64,000 bases of DNA from Kribbella catacumbae DSM 19601. Its GTDB lineage: Bacteria; Actinomycetota; Actinomycetes; Propionibacteriales; Kribbellaceae. The translations under genes and the position numbers were made by a program. Where the stretch lies: contig NZ_AQUZ01000005.1 in assembly GCF_000372465.1 (NCBI RefSeq), positions 62,001-126,000 on the forward strand. The letters run 5' to 3'. Positions 19,441-27,577 of this stretch are shown here, piece after piece. Each line of letters opens with the position of its first letter. The stretch's first letter is position 1. The notes beneath the pieces were generated by a model. That model saw only the letters and a list, made by a program, of their open reading frames with translations, did not search any database and was not told the DNA's origin.

Positions 19441-20480
19441 GACTGCATCAGATCAGTCTGCTCGGCGCGGGCGGACGAACGGAGCGAGGCGATCTTCGCG
19501 ATCGCGAGACCGACGGCGATCGTCACCAGTACGCCGATGATGCCGGCCAGCGCTCCCGACACCTGGGAGTTGCCGATGCCGCTCACGCCATAGTCGGCCA
19601 GTGGGCTGCCGGCCACGGCGGAGTCCTTCGCTGCGCTCTCGAACCCGAGCTTGGCGCCGACGAACTCGAGCCCGTCGGGATGCGCGCTCGCGAACAGGCT
19701 GACCACACCCGCGACGAGCAGCGTCGCCGCGACACCGACCCCGAACGAGCGGCCGGCCGGCTTGGCGGCGATCGGCTTGTCCGGCGAGACTGTCGAAGTG
19801 TTGCCATCGGCATCGACCAGGACGAGGTCGGCCTGCAGGTGGCGGGCGGCGTACACGAGGTCGGGGCGGGTGGCGACTACCGCGCTCAGGACGGCGGCGG
19901 TGATCACGGCCTCGCCGAGGCCGACCAGGATGTGCCAGCCGACCATCGCCGTGGCGAGCTTGCCGAGCGGGATGTCGACCGCGCCACCGATCACGTAGAG
20001 GCCGGTGAAACAGAGCGCCGCGACCGGCACCGAGATGAGGGCGCCGACGGTTGTCGCGGGCACCACGCTGCCGACTCGCTTGGGCAGCGCCTTCAGCAGC
20101 GCGCGAGTGACGAAGTACCCGACTATCACGGTCACCACGCCCATCAGGGTGATGTTCGTGCCGAGTGCGGTCAGGCCACCGTCGGCGAAGAGCAAGCCCT
20201 GCACGAGCAACACCGTCGACATCACCAGGACAGCCGTCCACGGTCCGACCAGCGCAGCGGCCAGTGCGCCGCCGAGCAGGTGGCCGCTGGTGCCGGCGCC
20301 GACCGGGAAGTTCACCATCTGGACGGCGAAGACGAAGGCGGCAGTCAGCCCGGCCAGCGCCGGACCCGTCTCCCGGATCTCCCGGTTCGCGCGCTGCAGA
20401 CTGAAGCCGACCGCACCGGCCGCGATCAGGCCGGTGGCGATGGAGGTGGGCGCGTCGAAGAACCCGTCAGGAACATGCAT
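19437..20480 (-). CDS. cbiM: ECF nickel/cobalt substrate-specific subunit CbiM/NikM fused to a PDGLE domain
   Basis: A 347-residue membrane protein. ATG 20480 is chosen because CbiM proteins must begin Met-His (MHVPDGFF here): the N-terminal amine and His2 bind the metal. The first about 220 residues are the CbiM core, with the VNFPVGAGTSGHLLGG metal-site loop. After a charged linker the C-terminal part contains SAHPDGLEF (PDGLE/CbiN-like domain) and a final helix, so CbiM and CbiN functions are fused. The gene is preceded by a 25-bp palindrome resembling a Nur box and no cobalamin riboswitch, pointing to nickel. Confidence 0.88.
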   Translation of the reverse strand: MHVPDGFFDAPTSIATGLIAAGAVGFSLQRANREIRETGPALAGLTAAFVFAVQMVNFPVGAGTSGHLLGGALAAALVGPWTAVLVMSTVLLVQGLLFADGGLTALGTNITLMGVVTVIVGYFVTRALLKALPKRVGSVVPATTVGALISVPVAALCFTGLYVIGGAVDIPLGKLATAMVGWHILVGLGEAVITAAVLSAVVATRPDLVYAARHLQADLVLVDADGNTSTVSPDKPIAAKPAGRSFGVGVAATLLVAGVVSLFASAHPDGLEFVGAKLGFESAAKDSAVAGSPLADYGVSGIGNSQVSGALAGIIGVLVTIAVGLAIAKIASLRSSARAEQTDLMQS

Positions 20481-20495
20481 GGGCACATTCTTGAT

Positions 20496-20520
20496 CTTGT
20501 TGCGACCCGATCGCAACAAG
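20496..20520. promoter_or_regulatory. Nur-like box (nickel uptake regulator operator)
   Basis: CTTGTTGCGA, 5 bp, TCGCAACAAG: perfect 10-bp inverted arms. The inner part TTGCGA-N5-TCGCAA has the 6-5-6 layout of the Streptomyces Nur box (tTGCaa-N5-ttGCAA). It lies 16-40 bp upstream of the cbiM start, where it would cover the promoter. Confidence 0.7.
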
Positions 20521-20525
20521 GGGTC

Positions 20526-21884
20526 TCACAATGCCCTGAGCGCGTCCCCGATCGCACGGTGGATCGTCGGGTATGCGTAGATCATCTGTTGCAGAGAGTG
20601 AACCGGTACTGCGGCGTGCACGGCCACCGCGAGCGCGCCGAGCACCTCACCACCGGTCGGCCCCGCACTGGTCGCGCCGACCAGGACTCTTCGCTCGTTG
20701 TCCACGACAAGTTTGATGAAGCCCTCGTTGCCGGCCTTGTGGATCCAGCCGCGCGTCGACGCCGGCACCTGACTGATCCCCGTCCGGACGTCGAGGCCCT
20801 GGTCGCGCGCCTGCTTCTCGGTCAGCCCGACCGCACCGATCTCCGGGTCGGTGAAGGTCACCCGTGGCATCGCGTGGTAGCTCGCGGTCGGTGCGTCCTC
20901 GGCGCCAAGGATGTCGAAGACAGCGATGTTGGCCTGGTACATCGCATTGTGGGTGAACGCGCCGACCCCGGTGACGTCACCGACCGCCCATACGCCGTCG
21001 GCGGCGCGGACCTGCTTGTCGACCGCAACGAGCCGGGCCGACGGGTCGAGGCCGACCTTGTCCAGCCCGAGCTCCTTCGTGTCCACCCGGCGCCCCGTTG
21101 CCACCAGCAACTTCTCCCCGGTCACCGCGCTGCCGTCCTCGAGGCTCAGCGTGAAGCCGTCGCCGTCGTGGCTCACCTGCTTGGCGTGGACGCCGGTACG
21201 GAAGGTCACGCCATCTCGCTCCAGCGCCTCCTTGGCCAGGTCACCCGACTCGGGCTCCTCCATGGCCAGCAACCGATCAGCGCCTTCCACCACCGTCACC
21301 TGTACGCCGAACCGGGCGAAGACCTGCGTCAGCTCCAGCCCGATCGCGCCACCGCCGAGCACGATCAGTGATGCCGGCAGGGTCTCGGTCTCGATCGCCT
21401 GCTGGTTCGTCCAGTACGGCGTACCGGCGAGACCGTCGATCGGCGGGATCACCGGGACCGTTCCGGTGGCGACGACGATGCCGCGGCTCGCCTCGAACTC
21501 GCGATCGCCCGAGACGACCCGGCCCGGACCCGTGAAGGTGCCGCGGCCGCGCACGAACGTCACACCCTTGCCGACCAGCCGGTCGACGGCGACCTGGTCG
21601 TTCCAGTTGTCGGTCGCCTCCTCGCGGATCCGCTTGGCGACCGGGGCCCAATCAGGGGTGACCGTCGCCGTACCGGCGATGCCGTCGACGCGACGAGTCT
21701 CGGCGATCAGGTTGGCCGCGCGGATCATCATCTTGCTCGGGATGCAGCCGTAGTACGGGCACTCACCGCCGACCAGGCGCGACTCGATCCCGACCACCTT
21801 CAGCCCGGCCTGCGCCAACCGCCCGGCGGTCTCCTCGCCGCCGACACCCAACCCGATCACGACCACGTCAACCTGTTCAGCCAT
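20526..21884 (-). CDS. Pyridine nucleotide-disulfide oxidoreductase, Lpd-like paralogue
   Basis: A 452-residue flavoprotein with FAD-binding GLGVGG near the N-terminus, redox disulfide Cys42/Cys47 in GGECPYYGCIPSK, NAD(P) site LGGGAIGLE and FAD-binding VWAVGDVTG. The C-terminal interface segment is YAYPTIHRAI: Tyr438 stands where true dihydrolipoamide dehydrogenases have the catalytic His of HPT. So it is probably not an ordinary E3 component; mercuric-reductase-like, transhydrogenase-like or quinone-reducing roles (compare mycobacterial LpdA) are possible. A genuine Lpd is encoded at 25953-27350. No neighbour hints at the substrate. Confidence 0.8.
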   Translation of the reverse strand: MAEQVDVVVIGLGVGGEETAGRLAQAGLKVVGIESRLVGGECPYYGCIPSKMMIRAANLIAETRRVDGIAGTATVTPDWAPVAKRIREEATDNWNDQVAVDRLVGKGVTFVRGRGTFTGPGRVVSGDREFEASRGIVVATGTVPVIPPIDGLAGTPYWTNQQAIETETLPASLIVLGGGAIGLELTQVFARFGVQVTVVEGADRLLAMEEPESGDLAKEALERDGVTFRTGVHAKQVSHDGDGFTLSLEDGSAVTGEKLLVATGRRVDTKELGLDKVGLDPSARLVAVDKQVRAADGVWAVGDVTGVGAFTHNAMYQANIAVFDILGAEDAPTASYHAMPRVTFTDPEIGAVGLTEKQARDQGLDVRTGISQVPASTRGWIHKAGNEGFIKLVVDNERRVLVGATSAGPTGGEVLGALAVAVHAAVPVHSLQQMIYAYPTIHRAIGDALRAL

Positions 21885-22044
21885 GCCGCCAATCTTGCAG
21901 ACACCGCCGCGCCGGCCAAGCTTTGCGGTGGCGCGTCACCGGGCGGTAAGACAACGATTGCAGCGCGGGATTCAACCGTTGTTCACCGGGTCGCCGCCGG
22001 TGCTGCCTACGCTCGTCGGTCCGCCGACGGATGCTGTGGGGGCA

Positions 22045-23574
22045 ATGGATTCCGCCTTGGGTTTTATGAACGTTCTGGCCGTGGACCTGTCCGGCCTCGG
22101 GGACATCAACCTGGAGACCGTGATCGCCGCGACCGCGCTGATCGGCACGGTGGTCGTCTGGCTGGTCGACCGGTACTTCCTGCGCCGCAAACGGCTCGTC
22201 TACCGGGTCCAGGTGGACGCGCCGATCGGGGTCTTCCCGAGTTCGCACATGGTCGACGTCGAGGTGCGGTACCAGGGCGCCGTCGTACCGGACCCGAGCG
22301 TCGTGCTGCTGCGGGTCGACAACGCGGGCGGTATGGACATCGAGCCGCACCATGTGCACGAGAAGGTGTCCTTCGCCTTTCCGGACCGCAAGATCGTCGG
22401 GCTGGAGGTGACCGAGGCCAAGCCCGAGGCGCTCGGCGAGATGCTGCAGCGCCAGCTCGACTCGGAGAATTTCATCGAGACGAGCAAGCTGATCCTGCCG
22501 CGGACCGCGATCAACCGCGGCGACAGCTTCAAGTTCCTGCTCGTACTGAGCGGCCGCGGCGACGGCGTGACGCACTCGGGCTACCTGGCCGGCGGGTCCG
22601 CAGGTGGCGGGGTCTATCACGAGCCACGGCCGCGTGGACCTGGCCGGCGAACGCTGATGTTCGGCGCGCTCTCAATGGTGCTGGTCGGTGCTCTCGTCGC
22701 GCTGTTCGTGGTCGACGTACTGCAGCCGCCGGACAACTGCGCGGACGGGCAACTGCGGATCGTCGGGTCGACCGCTGTCGAGCCCACGGTCCGCGAACTG
22801 CGCAGCGCGTACGCCGCCGAGTGCACGAGCGCCGACATCACGATCGCGGCCAACGGCAGTCGCAGCGGAACGCGGTCGCTGAACGAGACCGGCGCCAAGG
22901 ACCCGATCGCCGCGGAGAAGCTGATCGCGATGTCCGACGGGCGGGCCGAGGACTCGCCCGACCTGCAAGGCAAGCCGGTGGCGGTGGTCGTGTTCGCCAT
23001 CGTCGTGAACCGGTCGGCGGATGTCACCGCGCTGTCGGCCGCTCAGCTGCGAGCCGTCTACGCCGGACGCGTGACGAACTGGAAGCAGCTCGGCGGGCGC
23101 GACCTGCCGATCCGGATGGTGAGCCGGGTCGGGCCGGACTCCGGCTCGCGGCGGGTGTTCCGCGACAAGGTCCTCGCCGGCGACCAGGAGCTGGGCATCA
23201 CCTCCGACGACTGCCGCACCAAGGACGACCCGGTCGCCAAGCAGCACCGCTGCGAGGTCGGCACGACGGAGGAACTGCTGGCCCGCGTGAACGAGATCGA
23301 AGGCGCCATCGGGTACGCCGAACTCGGCAGCTCGCGGAAGTTCCCGGCGATCACGCCACTGGCGATCGACGGCGTGGTACCCGAGGCGGCCAAGGTGGCC
23401 GACTCGTCGTACAAGTTCTGGGAGGTCGAATACGCCTACACCTACAAGGCTCCCGGCCCGGACACCCTGCAGGAAGCGTTCCTGACCTATCTGACCTCGG
23501 CAACGGCCAAGCCGATCCTGGAACGCGACGGCCTGGTCCCCTGCCCCGACCTCCCCACAGCCTTCTGCGGATGA
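22045..23574 (+). CDS. Membrane-tethered PstS-like substrate-binding domain protein
   Basis: A 509-residue protein with an unusual build. A first transmembrane helix lies at about 24-42, then about 160 residues that look cytoplasmic and beta-rich (YRVQVDAPIGVF..., LDSENFIETSKLILP), then a second helix (about 204-226) and an outer PstS-like binding domain (about 235-505) starting LRIVGSTAVEPTVRELR and containing RAVYAGRVTNWKQLGG. There is no lipobox and no pst gene nearby, so it is unlikely to serve a normal phosphate importer. ATG 22045 is preceded by GTGGGGGC; another Met lies 7 codons on. Possibly a phosphate or anion sensor; function unknown. Confidence 0.75.
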   Translation: MDSALGFMNVLAVDLSGLGDINLETVIAATALIGTVVVWLVDRYFLRRKRLVYRVQVDAPIGVFPSSHMVDVEVRYQGAVVPDPSVVLLRVDNAGGMDIEPHHVHEKVSFAFPDRKIVGLEVTEAKPEALGEMLQRQLDSENFIETSKLILPRTAINRGDSFKFLLVLSGRGDGVTHSGYLAGGSAGGGVYHEPRPRGPGRRTLMFGALSMVLVGALVALFVVDVLQPPDNCADGQLRIVGSTAVEPTVRELRSAYAAECTSADITIAANGSRSGTRSLNETGAKDPIAAEKLIAMSDGRAEDSPDLQGKPVAVVVFAIVVNRSADVTALSAAQLRAVYAGRVTNWKQLGGRDLPIRMVSRVGPDSGSRRVFRDKVLAGDQELGITSDDCRTKDDPVAKQHRCEVGTTEELLARVNEIEGAIGYAELGSSRKFPAITPLAIDGVVPEAAKVADSSYKFWEVEYAYTYKAPGPDTLQEAFLTYLTSATAKPILERDGLVPCPDLPTAFCG

Positions 23575-23624
23575 ACCTTCTAACGGTAGGTTGGAGGTCT
23601 GTCATTAGCTCGTAGGAGGTTCGG

Positions 23625-24377
23625 ATGTACGTGATCGCTCATCTCAGTGACCCGCACCTGGATGGATCCTCAGTCGCACGAGACCGGCTGCGTCGTGTCA
23701 CGGCGTACCTGCGAGGGTTCAGCAGGCCGGTGGATGTGGTGCTGGTGACTGGGGATCTGGCCGATCACGGGCTGGCGGCGGAGTACGCCGAGGTCGCGGC
23801 TGAGTTGGCGCTCGACGTACCGGTTCTGCTGTTGCCGGGCAATCACGATGTCAGTGCGCCTTTGCGCGCGGGGCTGCCTGTCGAGTCGCCTGGCGAGGGA
23901 CATCCGGTGCATCAGGTACGGGATGTCGGCGAGGCGCGGTTCGTCTTGCTCGACACGTCGGTGCCGGGTGAGGACCACGGGCTGCTGAGTGCCGACTCGC
24001 TCGCCTGGTTGAGCGGCGTACTGGCGAAAGCTGTCGATGGTCCATTGTTCATGGCGTTCCACCACCCGCCGAACGAGCTCCAGCACCCGGTCATGGATCA
24101 GTGGATCCTGCGGGACGCCGAGCCCTTCGCCGCCGTACTGCGTGACAAGCCCATCACCGCCATCCTCACCGGCCACGTCCACAACGGCGTCTCCACCACG
24201 TTCGCCGGCCACCCGCTACTCGTTGCCCCCGGCATCAGATCCAGCGTTCCCCTACCCTTCGAACCGGCCGCCGCCAACGGCCTGGTCGACACCGAAGCCG
24301 CTCCCGGCCTGGCGCTCCACCTCTACGCCCCACCTCAACCTCTCGTCACGGTCTACCGCTCCGTACCGTCAACCTGA
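23625..24377 (+). CDS. Calcineurin-like phosphodiesterase (CpdA / class III cyclic-nucleotide type)
   Basis: A 250-residue metallophosphoesterase. Metal ligands are all visible: Asp9 and His11 (SDPHLDG), Asp44 (GDLADHG), Asn73-His74 (GNHD), the His pair in AFHHPPNE, and GHVHNG near residue 187. The layout matches 3',5'-cAMP phosphodiesterase CpdA and glycerophosphodiesterase GpdQ. TAGGAGG lies 5 nt before ATG 23625, one of the best ribosome sites in the window. No neighbour suggests a specific substrate. Confidence 0.87.
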   Translation: MYVIAHLSDPHLDGSSVARDRLRRVTAYLRGFSRPVDVVLVTGDLADHGLAAEYAEVAAELALDVPVLLLPGNHDVSAPLRAGLPVESPGEGHPVHQVRDVGEARFVLLDTSVPGEDHGLLSADSLAWLSGVLAKAVDGPLFMAFHHPPNELQHPVMDQWILRDAEPFAAVLRDKPITAILTGHVHNGVSTTFAGHPLLVAPGIRSSVPLPFEPAAANGLVDTEAAPGLALHLYAPPQPLVTVYRSVPST

Positions 24378-24397
24378 GACCGCCAATGGGCGAACCC

Positions 24398-24486
24398 CGC
24401 TCTGAGGGGTTGACCCCGCCAGGGGTGGGTTGCCTGCTCAGAATCCAGCTAGGCAAACCGCCCTCTCGGTGGTTAACCCCAAAGCG
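24398..24486. repeat. Imperfect palindrome after the phosphodiesterase gene
   Basis: Arms 24398-24415 (CGCTCTGAGGGGTTGACC) and 24471-24486 are imperfect inverted copies. Inside, GGGTTGCCTGC and GCTAGGCAAACCG form a further imperfect pair. It starts 20 bp after the phosphodiesterase stop in a gene-free stretch (24378-24704). Confidence 0.45.
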
Positions 24487-24550
24487 AGTCAATTGAGCGG
24501 TTCGGGAGGTGCTTCGCCGAAGCCGAAAAGCGGGGGCTCGAACCAATCCG

Positions 24551-24601
24551 CACCGCGTGAAGGAAATTGGTCATGGAGCGGCAAATTTCCTTCACGCGGT
24601 G
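24551..24601. terminator. Strong hairpin with perfect 18-bp arms
   Basis: CACCGCGTGAAGGAAATT pairs exactly with its inverse complement over a 15-nt loop. It lies between the convergent phosphodiesterase and globin genes, so it can terminate both. On the minus strand it immediately follows the stop codon of a short remnant reading frame. Confidence 0.65.
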
Positions 24602-24704
24602 GGGTTGAAGACGGCGAAGAGGCCGGCCGGGCCGCGGCCAGTGGTGTGGGTGGATGCGTCGGATCCGGGCGCCGGACGGATGTTCTTGGCGGACGCTCCG
24701 CCGA
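24592..24704 (-). other. Possible C-terminal remnant of a lost gene
   Basis: The minus strand reads a frame ending GPAGLFAVFNPTA then stop, directly followed by the strong hairpin at 24551-24601. A stop codon abutting a terminator is what the end of a real gene looks like, but nothing upstream is gene-like because the globin gene occupies the other frame. Weak evidence; could be chance. Confidence 0.25.
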
Positions 24705-25157
24705 CTAGCCGGTTTGGAGGCCGGTCCATGACCAGCGGGGGATGGATAGGTCGGCGGGGATGTTGGCTGCGGAGCCGTGGTACCGGGACATGCTGTTGTT
24801 CGTTGCCCAGCTGAAGTAGGCGGACAGGACTGGGCGTACGGGATCGTCTGAGGAGAGTCCGACATCGGTCAACGCTTGGTCGAAGCAGGCTACTGCTCGG
24901 CGATCCATCTCTTCGTGGGGTCCGTTGCCGCTGTGCATCCGGACTACCGAGGTCTCGCTGCCGTAGGAATCGGTGTAGGCCGTCGGACCGCCGAGCGCCT
25001 CGATCCAGTAGGCGGCGAGGCGCTCGGTGTGTTCGGGATGGAATCCATGGCTGAACGCGTGGCTGACCACCTCGTCCGCCATCACCCGCGTATGCCACGC
25101 CTCGGCGAGCCGGCGAAGTCCCTCATCGCCACCGGCAGCCTCATAGAGAGTTTGCAT
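24705..25157 (-). CDS. Truncated haemoglobin-like protein (group II/III type)
   Basis: A 150-residue globin. The start TLYEAAGGDEGLRRLAEAWHTRV and the following HAFSHGFHPEHTERLAAYWIEALGGP match the first helices of truncated haemoglobins; the SVVRMHSGNGPHEEMDRRAV segment replaces the more usual proximal-His region and its His residues probably include the haem ligand. ATG 25157 (MQTLYE) is preferred by homology to the family start; an in-frame GTG/ATG-like start 12 codons upstream is possible. A 48-bp palindrome lies upstream. Likely role: oxygen or NO chemistry. Confidence 0.75.
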   Translation of the reverse strand: MQTLYEAAGGDEGLRRLAEAWHTRVMADEVVSHAFSHGFHPEHTERLAAYWIEALGGPTAYTDSYGSETSVVRMHSGNGPHEEMDRRAVACFDQALTDVGLSSDDPVRPVLSAYFSWATNNSMSRYHGSAANIPADLSIPRWSWTGLQTG

Positions 25158-25196
25158 GGCTCCGAGCCTCGCATCGGCCAATGCCGTCAGCAAGCC

Positions 25197-25244
25197 CGCT
25201 AGGAGGGCGCTGAATAATCGCCCTAATTCAGCGGCCTCCTAGCG
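25197..25244. terminator. Hairpin across the methyltransferase stop codon
   Basis: CGCTAGGAGGGCGCTGAAT (25197-25215) and its inverse at 25226-25244 match at 18 of 19 positions, loop 10 nt. It covers the stop codon of the frameshifted methyltransferase and ends 40 bp before the globin start. Confidence 0.6.
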
Positions 25245-25879
25245 CGCCATTCCTACGACGTTCCAGGCTCCCGAGCGCTGCCGGTACTGCGCTGTGAAGC
25301 CTTCTGCTTCGGCTACGGCCACCATCGCCTCCGCTGGATGGGCGTAGGCGCGGAATGAATTGCCCCTCAGCCTGCGGAGGGCGTCTCGAACCAGATCGCC
25401 GTCCTCGCCAGCACGTCGTCACCCGGGTGGCTGAACACGAGCATCCGCCTCGCGTGACTTCCTGCGGCCGACAGCAGCCGTTCGTAGTCCGGGTTGCAGC
25501 ACACCACCCGATGCAGCACCACCACATCAGCCGGCTCCACCTCCCCCGGCGCCTCAGCGATGTCGAGCAGTCGCCGCGTGACCCGATCCCCCACACCCGC
25601 TTGCTTGATCAGCCGCTCGGCCTCTTCTTCGTAATTGGCGCTGAGCTCCAGATTGGTCACCCGCGCGGCGCCCAGCCGCAACAACTCCAACTGGATCTCA
25701 CCGACCCCGCCCCCGATCTCCAGAACCGTCGCCCCGCGAACCCCCTGCCCGGCGACGAACTGCACGATCTGCTCCGCCGCCGGACTCAACCCTTGCCGTC
25801 GATAGCGCCGCGCGACTCGCCGCGCGAACCGCTCACTGAAAACGGCCCCGCAGTCATCCGGCTCGCAACACCCGCTCAT
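25239..25879 (-). pseudogene. SAM-dependent methyltransferase interrupted by a frameshift
   Basis: The reading frame from ATG 25879 begins MSGCCEPDDCGAVF, a Cys-rich start known from a family of class I methyltransferases, then shows the SAM site VLEIGGGVGEIQLELL and NLELSANYEEE. It stops after FETPSAG at about 25367. The continuation is in another frame and reads RRLRGNSFRAYAHPAEAM ... GAWNVVGMAR before a stop at 25239, exactly what the missing C-terminus should look like. One missing base near 25370-25385 explains the break. Either a recent pseudogene, an assembly error or, less likely, recoding. Function of the intact enzyme unknown. Confidence 0.75.
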
Positions 25880-25905
25880 TCCCTCAGTATCCGCCCGGGA
25901 ATGCA

Positions 25906-25935
25906 GAAAGGACCCCGGCAGTTGCCGGGGCCCTT
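25906..25935 (-). terminator. Terminator hairpin downstream of lpd
   Basis: GGACCCCGGCA, GT, TGCCGGGGCCC: near-perfect GC-rich stem 20 bp after the lpd stop codon, and in the spacer to the methyltransferase start. Confidence 0.6.
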
Positions 25936-25952
25936 CGCGCTGAAGCTGGTGG

Positions 25953-27350
25953 TCAGAAGTTGATCATGTGGCCTTCGAGGCCGTGGAAGGCTTCTTGGAG
26001 GGCTTCGCTCAGGGTGGGGTGGGCGTGCACGTTGCGGGCCAGTTCCTTGGTGGTGAGGTCCCACTTCTGGGCCAGGGTGAGCTCGGGGAGCAGCTCGGTG
26101 GCCTCGGGGCCGATCAGGTGCGCGCCGAGCAGTTCGCCGTACTTCGCGTCGCTGATCACCTTGACGAAGCCGGTCGGGTCGCCCAGACCGTGCGCCTTGC
26201 CGTTGGCGGTGAAGGGGAACTTGGCGACCTTGACGTCGTAGCCCTCCTCGCGGGCCTGCTCCTCGGTGTAGCCGAAGCTCGCGACCTGCGGCTGGCAGAA
26301 CGTCGCGCGCGGGATCATCACGTAGTCGAGCTCCATCGTCTCGACCCCGGCGATCGTCTCGGCCGCGATCACGGCCATCGCCTCGGCCGCGTGCGCGAGC
26401 ATCAGCTTCGCGTTCACGTCGCCGATCGCGAAGATGTTCGGCACGTTGGTGCGCAGCACGCCGTCGACGTCGATGGCGCCGCGCTCGGTCAGCTTGACGC
26501 CGATCTTGTCCAGGCCGTAACCGTCGACGCGCGGCTGGAAGCCGATCGCCTGCAGCACCTTGTCGGCCTCCAGCGTCTGCTGGTTGCCGTCCTTGCCGGT
26601 GACGGTCACCTTCACCTGGTCGCCGGAGTCGTCGATCGAGTCGACCCGGGTCGAGGTGAGCACGTCGACGCCGAGCTTCTTGTACGCCTTGGCGAGCTCC
26701 TTGGAGACCTCGACGTCCTCGAGCGGGACCATCCGGTCCAGGAACTCGACGATCGTCACCTTCACGCCGTAGTTGGCCAGCACGTAGGCGAACTCGACGC
26801 CGATCGCGCCGGCACCGGCGATGATGATGCTGCCCGGCAGCTCCTCGGTGAGGATCTGCTCCTCGTACGTCACCACCCGCTCGCTCAGCTGGGTGCCCGG
26901 CAGCAGCTTGGTGGTGGCGCCGGTGGCGATGATGCAGTTGTCGAAGGTGACCGTCTCGGAGCTTCCGTCGTTCAGCGACACGTCGAGCGTGTTCGCGTCG
27001 ACGAACGAACCCCACCCGTCGAACTCGGTGATGTTGTTCTTCTTCATCAGGAAGTGCACGCCCTTGACGCGGCCGTCGGCCACCTTGCGGCTGCGCTGCA
27101 CCGCCGTCGGGAAGTCGAAGCTCACCTCGCCGCTGATGCCGAAGGTCTTCGCCTCCTTACGGAAGATGTGCGCCAGCTCCGCGTTCCGCAGCAGCGCCTT
27201 GGACGGGATGCAGCCCACGTTCAGGCAGACACCGCCCCAGTACTTCTTCTCGATGATGGCGGTCTTGAGCCCGAGCTGGGCGGCGCGGATCGCCGCGACG
27301 TACCCACCCGGGCCGGCGCCGAGGACAACAACGTCAAAGTGCGAGGCCAT
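25953..27350 (-). CDS. lpdA: Dihydrolipoyl dehydrogenase (E3)
   Basis: A 465-residue flavoenzyme that reoxidises lipoamide in pyruvate, 2-oxoglutarate and branched-chain dehydrogenase complexes. FAD site GAGPGG (11-16), active disulfide Cys42/Cys47 in [16 protein letters not shown] site [17 protein letters not shown] and the catalytic HAHPTLSE (His444, Glu449) are all canonical. ATG 27350 (MASHFDVV) is the conserved start; reading further upstream adds a non-conserved tail. No other complex subunit is nearby, usual for actinomycete lpd genes. A terminator follows. Confidence 0.95.
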   Translation of the reverse strand: MASHFDVVVLGAGPGGYVAAIRAAQLGLKTAIIEKKYWGGVCLNVGCIPSKALLRNAELAHIFRKEAKTFGISGEVSFDFPTAVQRSRKVADGRVKGVHFLMKKNNITEFDGWGSFVDANTLDVSLNDGSSETVTFDNCIIATGATTKLLPGTQLSERVVTYEEQILTEELPGSIIIAGAGAIGVEFAYVLANYGVKVTIVEFLDRMVPLEDVEVSKELAKAYKKLGVDVLTSTRVDSIDDSGDQVKVTVTGKDGNQQTLEADKVLQAIGFQPRVDGYGLDKIGVKLTERGAIDVDGVLRTNVPNIFAIGDVNAKLMLAHAAEAMAVIAAETIAGVETMELDYVMIPRATFCQPQVASFGYTEEQAREEGYDVKVAKFPFTANGKAHGLGDPTGFVKVISDAKYGELLGAHLIGPEATELLPELTLAQKWDLTTKELARNVHAHPTLSEALQEAFHGLEGHMINF

Positions 27351-27577
27351 GACCGAAATCCTAGTCGGTCCGGCCGGGGTTTCCCGCGCCGGGCGACAGC
27401 AGGTGACGACGGTCACGATCGGGCGGTGTGTCCTGCCTCATTGTCACGGACGGTTACCTGGGGTTCCGTCATGACCGTCGGGCGCATACGCTGGGCCAGG
27501 CACGGGGGCGGTCCTCCTCCCGTGCGCGCGTGAGGCGCCCTTTGGTTGGGATTCGGTCACGAGGACATGGGGGCTTG

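Noticed and set aside
20481..20525. A cobalamin riboswitch upstream of cbiM
   Set aside because: Only 45 bp separate the neighbouring genes, no B12-box is visible, and the spacer is taken up by the Nur-like palindrome.
19047..21371. A 774-codon plus-strand open frame
   Set aside because: Runs antisense across cbiQ, cbiM and the Lpd-like gene; no recognisable domain.
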